Shown in pieces: positions 45,304 through 55,315 of a stretch of 64,000 nucleotides of DNA. Both the position numbers and the translations under genes were made by a program. Below the pieces are notes generated by a model that made no database searches, was not told the DNA's origin, and saw only the letters and a program-made list of their open reading frames with translations. The stretch comes from Wolfiporia cocos (taxonomy: Eukaryota > Basidiomycota > Agaricomycetes > Polyporales > Phaeolaceae): contig JACCLO010000020.1 of NCBI GenBank assembly GCA_029448655.1, forward strand, positions 278,846 through 342,845, read 5' to 3'. Within the stretch, counting starts at the first letter, position 1. The number at the start of each line of letters is the position of its first letter.

Positions 45304-46743
45304 ATGCAACGCTTTGACCCGGATCTCCCGAACCGGTTGATCCACCTGCTCCCCGAAATATACAGACGCATCTACTATGAAGAGAAGCATGAGTGGAGAG
45401 ATCCCCCTGCAGGATTCTTCACAAAAGGAGGATATCTCACCATCCTGACTCCAGATAAACTCGTTCCCTCGTGGGTACAACTACCCCCATCCTCGAACGA
45501 CCCCTGGGAGCAGATGCGCGCCGCTTTCGAATGCTTCGGAACCGTCACAGACTTAATGACATCGGCCATCACCGTATCTCGAACAGGCAATGGACAACCC
45601 GGAGGACAGACAGCGAACCCCACCCCCACCGGAGGAAGCATGGGTATGGGAAGTACAACCTTGGGCGGAAGTGCTGTTTCGGGAAGCAGCGGCACGAGCC
45701 AGGGTGCAGGGGGAATGGCCAATATCCCTCCGCCGGCTAATAATCTGCTACCTGGAAGTACTAGTGGAACAAACCCCACCGGAGCAGGAGTGCCTGGAGG
45801 GGGAGGAATTCCTGGAGGGGGAGGTCCCCCCGGGGGCGGAGGTCCCCCGGGCGGCAGCGGTAATCCAGCAGGCAGTGCGGGAGGCAATCCAGGAGGACCG
45901 CCGGGCGGAGGAGGCCCACCAGGTGGAGGAGGCCCCCCAGGCGGAGGAAACCCCGCAGGATGGGGCATGCAGTTCGCCCCACCAGGCCGAGGAAACCGCA
46001 TAAAGCTCGCCACTCCCGAACCTTTCAAGGGAGAACGAAAGAAGCTACAGCGCTTCAAGAACGATTGCAACACATGGTTCACTATGTTCGCAACAGACTA
46101 CCAAACCGACGATCAGAAGATCCTCTTCATCATGTCCTACATTCGAGGGAGTGACCGAGTGGACCAATGGAAGGAGAATTACTACGCCAAGCACACAGAC
46201 CCGACAACAGGAGCGTTCGTCCTCCCCACATTGCTCCAGTTCAGCACAGAATTCAATGCCGCATTCGAACCCATCAAAGAAAAACAGAAAACCAACGACG
46301 ATCTCTTCGATCTCAGGCAAGAGAAGAAGAACATTGACGACTTTAACATCAAGTTCGATAACCTCGTAGGAAAAACGGGGCTGGACCGACAGCAGTGCAA
46401 CCCGCTCCTTGTCACCCTATACAAGAGAGCCATCAGACCTGCACTCGTTACGCACATCATAAACATTGTTCCCCCCGTCATAACCCTCACCGACTGGATG
46501 AAACAAGCGTCCATCAATGAGAACAATTATAACACGTTCATCAAGGGACGAGGGGACCCCAAGAAGAAACCCCAGTGGCGAGCCAAGGGACCTAGCGCCC
46601 CAGCCACACCGGCCCCTGCAAAAGACCCGAATGTGATGGACATCGATCGAATGTCCACAGAAGAGCGACGCAAGCTCCAAACCGAGGGGCGGTGCTTCAA
46701 TTGCAAAGAGAAGGGCCACCTCTCCAGCAACTGCCCGAAATGA
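45304..46743 (+). CDS. gag: Gag, ended early by an in-frame stop
   Basis: The ATG at 45304 opens a 479-codon frame. A Gly/Pro-rich stretch (about residues 160-220, repeats of PPGGGGPPGG) precedes the capsid-like region: IKLATPEPFKGERKKLQRF, DDQKILFIMSYIRGS, and FNAAFEPIKEKQ. Near the end is a canonical CCHC zinc knuckle CFNCKEKGHLSSNC that binds the RNA genome. The frame stops at TGA 46741-46743, directly after the knuckle, but continues open for about 68 more codons (Lys-rich then acidic) to TAG at about 46948, so the TGA looks like a CGA codon lost by C-to-T change. Confidence 0.9.
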   Translation: MQRFDPDLPNRLIHLLPEIYRRIYYEEKHEWRDPPAGFFTKGGYLTILTPDKLVPSWVQLPPSSNDPWEQMRAAFECFGTVTDLMTSAITVSRTGNGQPGGQTANPTPTGGSMGMGSTTLGGSAVSGSSGTSQGAGGMANIPPPANNLLPGSTSGTNPTGAGVPGGGGIPGGGGPPGGGGPPGGSGNPAGSAGGNPGGPPGGGGPPGGGGPPGGGNPAGWGMQFAPPGRGNRIKLATPEPFKGERKKLQRFKNDCNTWFTMFATDYQTDDQKILFIMSYIRGSDRVDQWKENYYAKHTDPTTGAFVLPTLLQFSTEFNAAFEPIKEKQKTNDDLFDLRQEKKNIDDFNIKFDNLVGKTGLDRQQCNPLLVTLYKRAIRPALVTHIINIVPPVITLTDWMKQASINENNYNTFIKGRGDPKKKPQWRAKGPSAPATPAPAKDPNVMDIDRMSTEERRKLQTEGRCFNCKEKGHLSSNCPK

Positions 46744-46946
46744 AAGAAGAAGACCCCCGCCAAGGGCAGGGCTCGAAAGATAGAAGCATCAGAAGAAGGA
46801 ACCTCCACCGCTCACATGGAAGAGGAAGACACCGAGGACGAGGACGATGGAGCCACGGCAGTGGAAGAAGCAGTTAACGCGATCCGAATTCTCAAAGCTA
46901 AGAACCCCTCATTCCTTGCCCAAATTCTCGATGACCAGGATTTTGA

Positions 46947-47426
46947 GTAGGGAGGAAGCACACGGTCTTACCTCCCGAAAGCGCAGCCCATGTAATTACC
47001 TCGTATGAACGCGATCAATTGCTGTTTATCCCCGTAACCCTGAAGCTGCAGAAAACCGTGAAAGTAAACGCCCTCATCAGCTCGGGAGCCATGTCCTCCC
47101 TGATCCACTCAAAACTCGTCATCTGACACCGAATCATGACCCGACCTCTAAAAAACCCAATCACCGTCCGAAACGTCGATGGAACCACCAACAAGGATGG
47201 GCAGGTAGACAGGGAAGTCTTCCTCCCCATCGAGTATGGAGGGAAGGAATGCAAAGTCCGCTTCCTCGTAGGGAACATTGGAAAAGAGGAGATGATCCTC
47301 GGATACAAGTGGTTGAAAAGGGAGAGCCCCGCCATCAACTGGGCAACAGGAAAGATCGATGTCACCCCTGACAAACCGACAGAGAAAGCCCGAACGACCG
47401 ACGCCATAATCCAACTTGATACTGTC
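46947..47426 (+). pseudogene. retroviral-type aspartic protease region, catalytic Asp missing
   Basis: Lies in the pol frame, shifted relative to gag. VTLKLQKTVKVNALISSGAM matches the active-site block of gypsy proteases, usually (A)LIDSGA, but the Asp position is Ser (codon AGC 47079-47081). Another TGA (47124-47126) interrupts the frame where Arg (CGA) is plausible. The second half (REVFLPIEYGG, KEEMILGYKWLKRESP) matches the C-terminal protease fold with the ILGxxWL motif. The protease would cut the polyprotein; this copy should be inactive. Confidence 0.75.
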
Positions 47427-47832
47427 AAAATGACAGTAACCCCCGAAGGGAAGCTCCCAACGAGGGGAACCGACGGGGCCATTGGGTACGACCTATATGC
47501 TTCAAAGGATGACGAAATTGCCCCTGGAGGGTGGAAGGCAATCCCCACTGGAGTTCGGATGGAGATTCTGAAAGGCTCTTACAGAAGGATAGCCTCGCGC
47601 TCAGGCCTCACGCTCAAACACGGGCTCACAGTTGGGGCAGGAGTAATTGATCCCGACTACCGTGGAGAGATCCCAGTCATCCTATTCAACCAATCAACGA
47701 CACCCCACCATATCATTCACGGAATGCGCATCGCGCAAATAATATTCGAACAAGCCCTCACCCCCGAAGTGATCCAGGTAGAGGAGCTCGAGGAAACAAA
47801 GAGAGGGGACAAGGGTTTCGGCTCTACCGACG
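47427..47832 (+). CDS. dUTPase domain embedded in pol
   Basis: All five trimeric-dUTPase motifs are in order: GAIGYDLYAS (1), SRSGLTLKHGL (2), GAGVIDPDYRGEI (3, with catalytic Asp), GMRIAQIIFE (4) and RGDKGFGSTD (5). dUTPase hydrolyses dUTP to dUMP and keeps uracil out of newly made cDNA. It sits between protease and reverse transcriptase in one frame (frame starting 47136), so it would be released from the Pol polyprotein. No stop interrupts the domain itself and the catalytic residues are preserved, although the protein around it is broken. Confidence 0.88.
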
Positions 47833-50135
47833 CTCAACAATCGGTAAAGGACCCCGTCTCAGACGAAGAATACCAGCTACTAAGGAGGTTTGTCCGAACC
47901 AAGAAGCTGATCGCTCCTAGGACCGAAGCCCCAAAACGATTCCGACAGAGAAGCGCAGCTCTCTCCCGTATACGCAAGGCGATGATGAAATCTCAAGAGT
48001 TCTCCGAAACAGGGAAGGGAGGACCCACGGAGGACACCATCCCTGAACACCTGAAAGACTTTGCACACGTCTTCAGCAAGAAAGCAGCAACCACGTTTCC
48101 CCCATCGAGGCCATGGGACCATGCTATCGAGCTAAAGCCCGACTTCGTACCCCGGGATTGCAAGGTATACTCACTATCCCCCAGAGAACAGAAGGCCATG
48201 GACGAATTCCTGGCAGAAAGTCTCGCCAAGGGGTTCATCCGACCATTGAAGTCCCCCATGGCTTCCCCCGCCTTCTTTGTCCCAAAGAAGGATGGAGGGC
48301 TAAGGCCCTGCCAAGACTACTGATACCTGAACGAAGGGACGGTTAAGAACGCTTACCCTCTACCCCTGATATCCGAACTCATTGAGAAGCTAAGAGGGGC
48401 GAAGGTGTTCACCAAAATGGACCTACGAGCAGGATATAACAATGTGCGAATCCAAGAAGGCGACCAATGGAAGGGCGCATTCAAGACCAATGCTGGCCTC
48501 TACGAACCGACAGTGATGTTCTTCGGAATGTGCAACTCACCAGCCACATTCCAGGCCATGATGAATGAGATACTAAAAACTGAAATCGCCGAAGGATGGG
48601 TATTAGTCTACATGGACGACATCCTCATCTTCTCTCCAGACCAGGCGACCCATAGAGAGCGAGAGCGACAAGTCCTGTGCAAGCTGGCCGAAGAAAAGTT
48701 GTTCGTGAAGCCGGAAAAATGCGCATTCGGAGTGGAAAGGGTAGAGTTCCTTGGACTCGTAATCACTCCCAGTCAGGTCCAGATGGACCCTGCCAAGCTC
48801 AAAGGAATCCACGACTGGCCACCCCCACGGAATGTCAAGGGGGTCCACTCCTTCTTAGGGTTTGCAAATTTCTACAGAAAATTCATCGACCACTACTCCA
48901 CGCATGCGCGACCACTCATTGACCTCACAAAAACTGTGACAGGCACGGGGTTCAAGTGGATGGAGCGAGAAAACGAGGCGTTCAAGTTCTTGAAGAACAA
49001 ATTCGTAACAGCCCCCACGCTGCTCCTCCCCGACAAGGAGAAACCCTTCATCCTGGAAACTGACGCCTCGCAGTTTGCCCTCCGAGCGGTACTCAAACAA
49101 AAAGACCATAGCGGGAATGAGCGACCAGTGGGCTACCTGTCACAATCCCTCACCCCGGCAGAACGAAACTACGAAATCTACGATCGAGAACTCCTAGGAG
49201 TGGTTCGCGCGCTGGAAGAATGGCGCCACCTTCTAGAAGGGGGTCCACATCAGATCCTGATCAGGAGTGACCACCAGAACCTTATGTACTGGCGAAGCGC
49301 CCAGAGATTGAATCGGAGACAGGCGAGATGGCATCTGCTACTCTCGCAATTCGACATCCGGCTGCAGCACGTCCCAGGGAAGAAACTGGTAATGGAAGAC
49401 ACCCTCTCACGCCTCATGAATCTAGACAGCTCCGAACATGACAATGAAGACATCCAAATGCTGCCCGATACCCTATTCATTCACGTGATCGAAGTTCCGA
49501 TCATCGATTGGATCAAGATCGCGAAGCCCTTTGACCCGATCGCGGAACAGGGACTCCGTGCCGTTGAACAAGGGGAGCAGCCCCCTTTAAGGACATCAAT
49601 GGAAGACTGGCAGTACAGCGAAGGGGTCCTCTTGTATAAGGGGCGGATGTACGTGCCACGCGACCCTGGCTTGAGAAGGGACGTTATCTCGAGGTACCAT
49701 GACCCAATCGCGGCAGGCCACCCCGGGATTTGGGGGACGACCCTGAAAGTGCAAGAGCACTTCTGGTGGCCCGACCTGCGAAAAACCGTGGCCAAATATG
49801 TCAAAGGCTGCACAGTCTGTCAGCAGATGAAACCCGATCGACACCCGATGAAAGCACCGCTGCAACCGATCCCAACCCAGAAGGACGCACTCCCCTTCTC
49901 GCAATGCTCGGTAGACTTCATCACGGACCTCCCACAAGTAGGGAAATATGATTCAATTATGGTCATCATCGACCATGGACTATCCAAAGCAATATCTCTG
50001 ACCCCCTGCGACAAAACCATCACCAGCGAAGGAGCTGCAGACATATTCCATCAACAAATCTATTCGAAGTACGGTCTCCCTCGAAAAGTCATATCGGACC
50101 GAGGGCCCCAGTTCGCTTTTCCAGGCCCTCTGTAA
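47833..50135 (+). pseudogene. pol: Pol: reverse transcriptase, RNase H, integrase N-terminal half
   Basis: The RT starts near FPPSRPWDHAIELKPD and contains ASPAFFVPKKDGGLRPCQDY, then TGA 48321-48323 where Arg (CGA) is expected before YLNEGT; FTKMDLRAGYNNVRI; FGMCNSPATFQAMMNEI; and the active site VYMDDILIF. RNase H blocks are FILETDASQFALRAVLKQ, YDRELLGVVRALEEWRH and RSDHQNLMYW. Integrase has the HHCC zinc site (RYHDPIAAGHPG ... GCTVCQQMK) and the first two DDE acidic residues (SVDFITDLP, ISDRGPQF). One extra T near 50117-50121 shifts the frame, giving a false stop at 50135, before the third acidic residue. Confidence 0.9.
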
Positions 50136-50919
50136 GCTCCTAGGAATCGAATCCGCACTAAGTATGGCATACCATCTGCAGACCGACGGGCAGACCGAAC
50201 GAATGAATCAGCAAATAGAAGTCTACCTGCGCATCTACTGCATGAACGATCCGCGGCTCTGGGTTGCCAGACTCCCAGACGTAGAATTTGCCCATAACAC
50301 ACGAAGGACCGAGCGAGGTTTGGCCCCCACTGAAGTGATCATGGGGTACATCCCACGAGGGTTGCCCGAAGAAGACAGCCCGGTGCAGGTGCCCGCTGCG
50401 AAAGAGAGAATGAAAGGTGTCAGAGAAGCAAGGGAAAAAGCCATTGCCGCACACGAACTAGCCCAGAAACGGATGGCAAGCCGGACTCTACGTGATTTGC
50501 CCAAATTCAGCAAGGGGGACAAAGTGTGGCTTGACGCCAGGACTCTCCACCTTCCATATGAATCCCGGAAGCTCGCTCCAAGAAGGGAAGGGCCATTCAC
50601 CATCAGCAAGAAGCTCGGGGCTGTCACGTACAGGTTAGCCCTGCCGCCCCGGTGGAAAATACACCTGGTCTTCCACGCCTCGCTACTGAAGCCATTCAAT
50701 GAGACAAGGGTGCACGGGCCCAATCATACGAAGCCACCCCCGGACCTGGTCGAAGGGCACGATGAGTACGAGGTCGAGTCCATCCTGAACCAAAGACAAC
50801 ACCGAGGGAAGAAACAGTACCTGGTCCACTGGAAGGGCTACCCATCCACCGATGACTCTTGGGAAGACACAGTGAACTTGAAGAATTCCCCCGACCTTCT
50901 GGAGGACTACAAAAGTTGA
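50136..50919 (+). pseudogene. integrase C-terminal half and chromodomain (frameshifted)
   Basis: After the shift the frame continues AYHLQTDGQTERMNQQIEV, carrying the third catalytic residue (Glu of TER). The integrase C-terminal domain includes KGDKVWLDARTLHLP and RREGPFTISKKLG (GPY/F-like), VFHASLLKPF. It ends with a chromodomain: YEVESILNQRQH, KQYLVHWKGYPSTDDSWED and LLEDYKS, ending at 50919. Chromodomains of this clade steer integration to heterochromatin marked by histone methylation. The clade with this domain includes Tf1/sushi-like self-priming elements. Confidence 0.9.
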
Positions 50920-50957
50920 TGAAGGGGAGTCAGAACTCGTCGAGTCGAAGAAGTAAC

Positions 50958-52001
50958 ATGTCGTCGCCTCAGCCTATCCACAGCCAGCCAGACCGCCCCA
51001 GAGCCCCAACGTTGCGACGGTCCCTTGCCGTCCACATGGGGTACCAGACAGGAAGGTGTTACGGGTGTTCCGAGGAGGCCCACCTCCGCACTCGCCACGC
51101 GCTCACCTGGCATAGATCCGACGTTCCCCCAGGAGGCCACCCGACCCCCTGGACCGATCGATTTGAGCTCGTACAGGAGCTCACCGCCGTCTACGACAGC
51201 TACCAGGACATTACAGAACGACTTGTCCAACTCAAACGGACGGTCCGCTGGCAGAGGCAGCAGCTTGGGCAGAACATCGATCAGTGGATCGACCACCTTG
51301 GGGCGTCGACGCCATCGTGAATCCGGAGGGAGTTCAACGAGCGGGAAGAAGGCCCGCATCGCCCAGCCCAGCAACGCAGCCCCCTCCCTCCAATGCCCTC
51401 CTGGCTACTCGACGACGATGAATTGGCTAGAATTGCAGAACCGTACGATTTTATGGAATACCGTTCTCTGGTATCTCACGACGCTCCCCATGCGACCGCC
51501 GCCACAGGGGCTCGACCTGGAGAATCAGAGGGCCCTGCTCCTCATTCACGAAGCCGCGAACGATGCCCAGTCCGAGAGGGGCTGAGCCGTGTTGGGCCTG
51601 CCACCCCGCCACCCACTGCCCCAGCTAATGACGAAGCTGGTCGACGATCTCCATCAGTTGAGATCATCAGCCGAGAGGAATGGGAGTGAGGGCGCGACAC
51701 CTGGGACGATCCCCTCCTCAGCCTACCCCGATGGCTCCGAGAGTGCATATGGGTCCACCACCACCACCAACGATACGAGTCAGTGGACTACCTCTGCAAC
51801 GTCCCCTCCACTCACTCCCCGCCTCGACCATCTCTGTCGAGGCTGCGGCAGTCTGTACCATTGGATCCTCGACTGCCTCGACTATCGCTGCCCCACGTGC
51901 CGAGTATCCCAGCCTGGACATTGACGAGGGGAATGCGCGCCCTACCAGCTCTGGGTCCCTCCGGCCACGCCTCCTCTCCCCGATGGAGATGCAGGGTATA
52001 A
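50958..52001 (+). pseudogene. post-pol coding-like region with zinc-knuckle motifs
   Basis: One frame from the ATG at 50958 stays open to 52001 apart from two TGA codons (51318-51320 and 51687-51689), both fitting lost CGA codons. It includes a Cys/His cluster CYGCSEEAHLRTRH and a charged helix (DITERLVQLKRTVRWQRQQL). In another frame (51589-51924) lies a canonical CCHC knuckle CRGCGSLYHWILDC followed by YRCPTC, suggesting a frameshift near 51780-51830. Function is unknown; nucleic-acid binding is a guess from the zinc motifs. Confidence 0.5.
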
Positions 52002-52069
52002 CGACCCCGACCCCGAGGCCCTTTGAGTGGCCGTGATGCTTGGATTTCATCGAGGGTGATGAAGGCTTG

Positions 52070-52081
52070 GGAGGGGGGTGA
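52070..52081 (+). other. polypurine tract
   Basis: GGAGGGGGGTGA (52070-52081) directly abuts the 3' LTR, as expected for the plus-strand primer of reverse transcription. Confidence 0.75.
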
Positions 52082-52618
52082 TGTTACAGTCCATACTATT
52101 TCGCATATTTTCAATGCCTCACTGGAGAGGAGGACTTAGCGTTCAACTGCACTATCGCGCGTTTATTTTCTAGGGTTCCCTGTTCAACCAGTGACCCTCG
52201 TTTCATGTACAACAGCCCTATGCCCATGGTCCCATAGCGTATCAGGTTCTAGCGGATATCTGGTGTCTAACCACCGTGCTTCTGCGTTTCACCCCTTGTT
52301 GTGCTCAACCGCAGCGTTTCAGCTTAGTTATCGGAGCACACAAACCTTATGGATTTAATGGTAGCAGTACCAAGGACACTATGACCCCAGTTACAGAAAC
52401 GTAGTATAAAGACTCTGCTGTAAATACTGGTCAAGCTCCTCAGCTCGACCTTGTTGAATTACAAGGATCCTATACTCGTTCTCAAAGGCTTGAGCAATTA
52501 AGCCTGCAGCTAGTATATCGATGCTTGACTCTGCTGAGTCCGATGAGTAGTGCGCTACTCGATACACTGAGTAACTCGACTTGGTTATTTCAGCTGAACG
52601 GATATTCGATCCATAACA
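52082..52618 (+). repeat. 3' LTR
   Basis: Same length as the 5' LTR with six substitutions, all at CpG sites. It ends ATCCATAACA and is followed by the CAAAT target duplication. Confidence 0.95.
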
Positions 52619-52763
52619 CAAATCCTAGATTGAAAGACGTGCCATGAGCATCTTGTCAGTCATTAGGCTTGCCAGACTTTTGGTGATGTACAATCCCGGA
52701 CCGGAAGCCACAGTATAGAAGCCACCAGACATTTCTATCACATTTCTCGGACACTGCCACTCA
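52619..52763. other. spacer between LTR element and outer hAT element
   Basis: Short host-like stretch of about 145 bp; nothing recognised. Confidence 0.5.
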
Positions 52764-52771
52764 ATAAAACC

Positions 52772-54728
52772 TAGTGTTGCCGAAGTTCAGTTCAGAACCT
52801 GAACCGCCTGAACTGAACCTAGGTTCAGGTTCAGTCCAGGTAGTGTTGCGAGGTCCGGTCCCAAGGACCGCTAAAGACCAAGGACAGGACCAGGACCGGA
52901 CTGATTAGGACCGATTCAGCGGTCCGGACCGGTCCCGGTCCTAACACGGTCCTGGTCCTGGTCCTAACGAGTTGTCAATTTATACAGGACCGGTTGGGAC
53001 CGGTCTGGACCAGTCCCGGACCGGTCCCAAAAGTTGGCATAGAATAGTGCTTTGACTCCAAGATTGTAAACCATGATGCACTAATTTAAACATAAAATCA
53101 AGTACCTAAGACTCCAGTGAGTGATCCAAGACGATCTGCATCATGTATGTACCACTAGCTAAGCATCACAAAACCTGACAATAATAGTTTTCACCAGTAA
53201 CGCTTCTGATATTAATGATACAACGAAGCACTGCTATTGTCTTGGGCAGTGCTTAACACATGCAGTCTGCCCTCATGTTATCACTAATGTTGTTGACTTG
53301 CACACAGTTGTATATTATCCCGCTCAGTAGCTTTGACATTTGCACATTGAAATAAATATATATGCAGTTCAATCTCATGCAGTCACTGGCTTCCAATCAC
53401 TTAGTGGTCACTATTACTACTCATTGTGTCATACAAGAATGAAACAATAACTTATGTCATCAGGTTTAACCTGAGATGTGCAGTCACCACAGTGGCATAT
53501 ATAAATATATACTAGCTTCAGTGTACTAACTATACTGGCAAAACTTAACAATCAGTGTATCACAGTTAATTTGCGAGCTGTACTAAGTATGTTTTGATAC
53601 ATGTTGAGCAATAAGTGCCCTTAAGTTCGTCGCATTTTCTTACAAATAAAATCTAGTCAAGTGAATGACCATTCAATCGGTCCTGGACCGGTTCATACCG
53701 GTCCTGGGACCGGTATAGGACCGCGGTCCTACTTGGGACCGGTCTCAGTCCGGTCTCTCATTTCCCGCACCGGTCCGGTCCTGGTCCTGGTCCTCGGTCC
53801 TGCCCAAAACATGCAAAAGACCGGACCGGACCGGACCTCGCAACACTAAGTCCAGGTCCAGTTCAGGGTAGGGCATCAAGGTTTGGTTCTTGGTTCAGGG
53901 GGGCCATGGGTACCCTTGAACCAGGTTCGAACTGGACTGAACCTTGAACCACTTAGCATTAACATATTCTGTGTAGTCACTGATGGATAAGCATAAATTA
54001 TGATTATGTTCTTGCCATCTTTGCTATAGTGTTGTTGCAGTAAGTTATGTACAGCTGGCTTCACCATAGCAAGCATCAACACTCACATACTCTAGTCTCC
54101 CAATATGGCAAGGGCTCAACCCCATGTTGGGATTACCATGCTTTCTGTGGCATTGGGCTGCATTTGTTGCTGTCAGATGAAGTAAGAAATGTAGAAGATA
54201 ATATTTCACTTCATATCCATGATCCTAGGTTATATACAGAGTTGTCTAAGAATGTTTTGTTATTGAGCTTTGCCTCAGGCTAACTCACACTCATGAACTC
54301 TGATTACTGAACTGCTCAAAATGGCTGCCTTGGGTGATTGTTATGCATCAAAAAGTTATGTTTACCACTCTAATCAAGACTAAGAGCCACATTGGAATGC
54401 AGCAGCCCAATAGACACCAAATGGAGGCACTGCAGAACTTGAAGTGTGGTTACTTTAGTGGGTTCAATAGTGCCGGGAATGAGGTAGACAATTGGTATAC
54501 ATAGAAAGGTACACAAAGTTGGTGTCCAAATTATTATTTTTACACTCTATAAAAGCAAGTAACTTAGCGGTTCGAACCTAGTTCGAACCATGAACCGAAC
54601 CTGATGAACTGGTTCAGCAGGTTCAGTCCAGGTTCAGGTTCAGGTTCAGGCTCCCTGCAGTTGGTTCGATTCTAGGTTCAGCCCTAGACCCCCCTGAACC
54701 TGAACCGAACTGAACTTCGGCAACACTA
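52772..54728. mobile_element. outer hAT-type MITE
   Basis: The ends are inverted copies of TAGTGTTGCCGAAGTTCAGT (about 23 identical bases). A perfect 8-bp target duplication ATAAAACC flanks it (52764-52771 and 54729-54736). Subterminal DNA is full of GGTTCA/TGAACC hexamers. The element is 1957 bp including a second element inserted at 52841; without that it is about 0.94 kb. No transposase is encoded. Confidence 0.93.
52841..53848. mobile_element. inner hAT-type MITE nested in the outer one
   Basis: The ends are inverted copies of TAGTGTTGCGAGGTCCGGTC, plus a base or so. A perfect 8-bp target duplication AGTCCAGG flanks it (52833-52840 and 53849-53856). Subterminal DNA on both sides is dense in GGACC/GGTCC. 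It is 1008 bp with no transposase frame. Confidence 0.93.
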
Positions 54729-54736
54729 ATAAAACC

Positions 54737-55315
54737 TCAGATTTATTCCGATACTTCTATTGTAATGTAGGTCTGATCATGTTCAAAGATCAAAGACTGC
54801 ATGCGCTCAAGAACGATTATCGTTGTAGATCTGTATCATAGACTAAGACTGTATCGTCACCTGTTGTTAACGCTTTCGCTCCCTGCCTCCGAGGCAAAGT
54901 GGTCATAGCAAATGAAGAATATTATCATCAATCATCACTAGGAAAGAGACTCTAGACTCGACCGAAGAACCCCTGATACGTAACGTTGTCGATGCGGTAG
55001 CATCGTGTAATACCTAGGAAGGATCTGACTGCAATTACCGTGGATCAAACTGCTACGCAACTACTACGCTGATCCTAACTCATAGGGACTACATAACTAT
55101 GAGCCTTGGTTGACATAATACATTATTCGTCGACAACTCATACACTGCATCTCGTATGGAGATTTTACTTTAGATTCTAGTGATTCTACATGCACAGACA
55201 TTTTCCGACTTCGAATGCTAATAGATGGCCAGTAAGGATCGAATTCTATCATCATACAAAAACTACATACATGCATACATGTTGTTCGGTGCTACAGCGC
55301 GGTGATCTCGAAGTC
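54737..55315. other. intergenic, no gene seen
   Basis: Between the hAT nest and the 3' end of the ankyrin gene; AT-rich with short frames only. Nothing else noted. Confidence 0.5.

Larger units (their letters stand above)
44721..52618 (+). mobile_element. full-length Ty3/gypsy chromovirus-type LTR retrotransposon, defective
   Basis: 7898 bp, bounded by 537-bp LTRs that begin TGTTAC and end GTAACA/ATAACA. A perfect 5-bp target duplication CAAAT flanks it (44716-44720 and 52619-52623). Domain order is gag, protease, dUTPase, RT, RNase H, integrase, chromodomain, then extra coding-like DNA before the 3' LTR; integrase after RT marks Ty3/gypsy. LTRs differ at 6 of 537 positions (about 99% identity), so insertion was fairly recent, but the reading frames are broken at several points, so this copy cannot move by itself. 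Confidence 0.95.

Noticed and set aside
45375..46082. 235-codon minus-strand frame opposite gag.
   Set aside because: Antisense shadow of the Gly/Pro-rich gag repeats.
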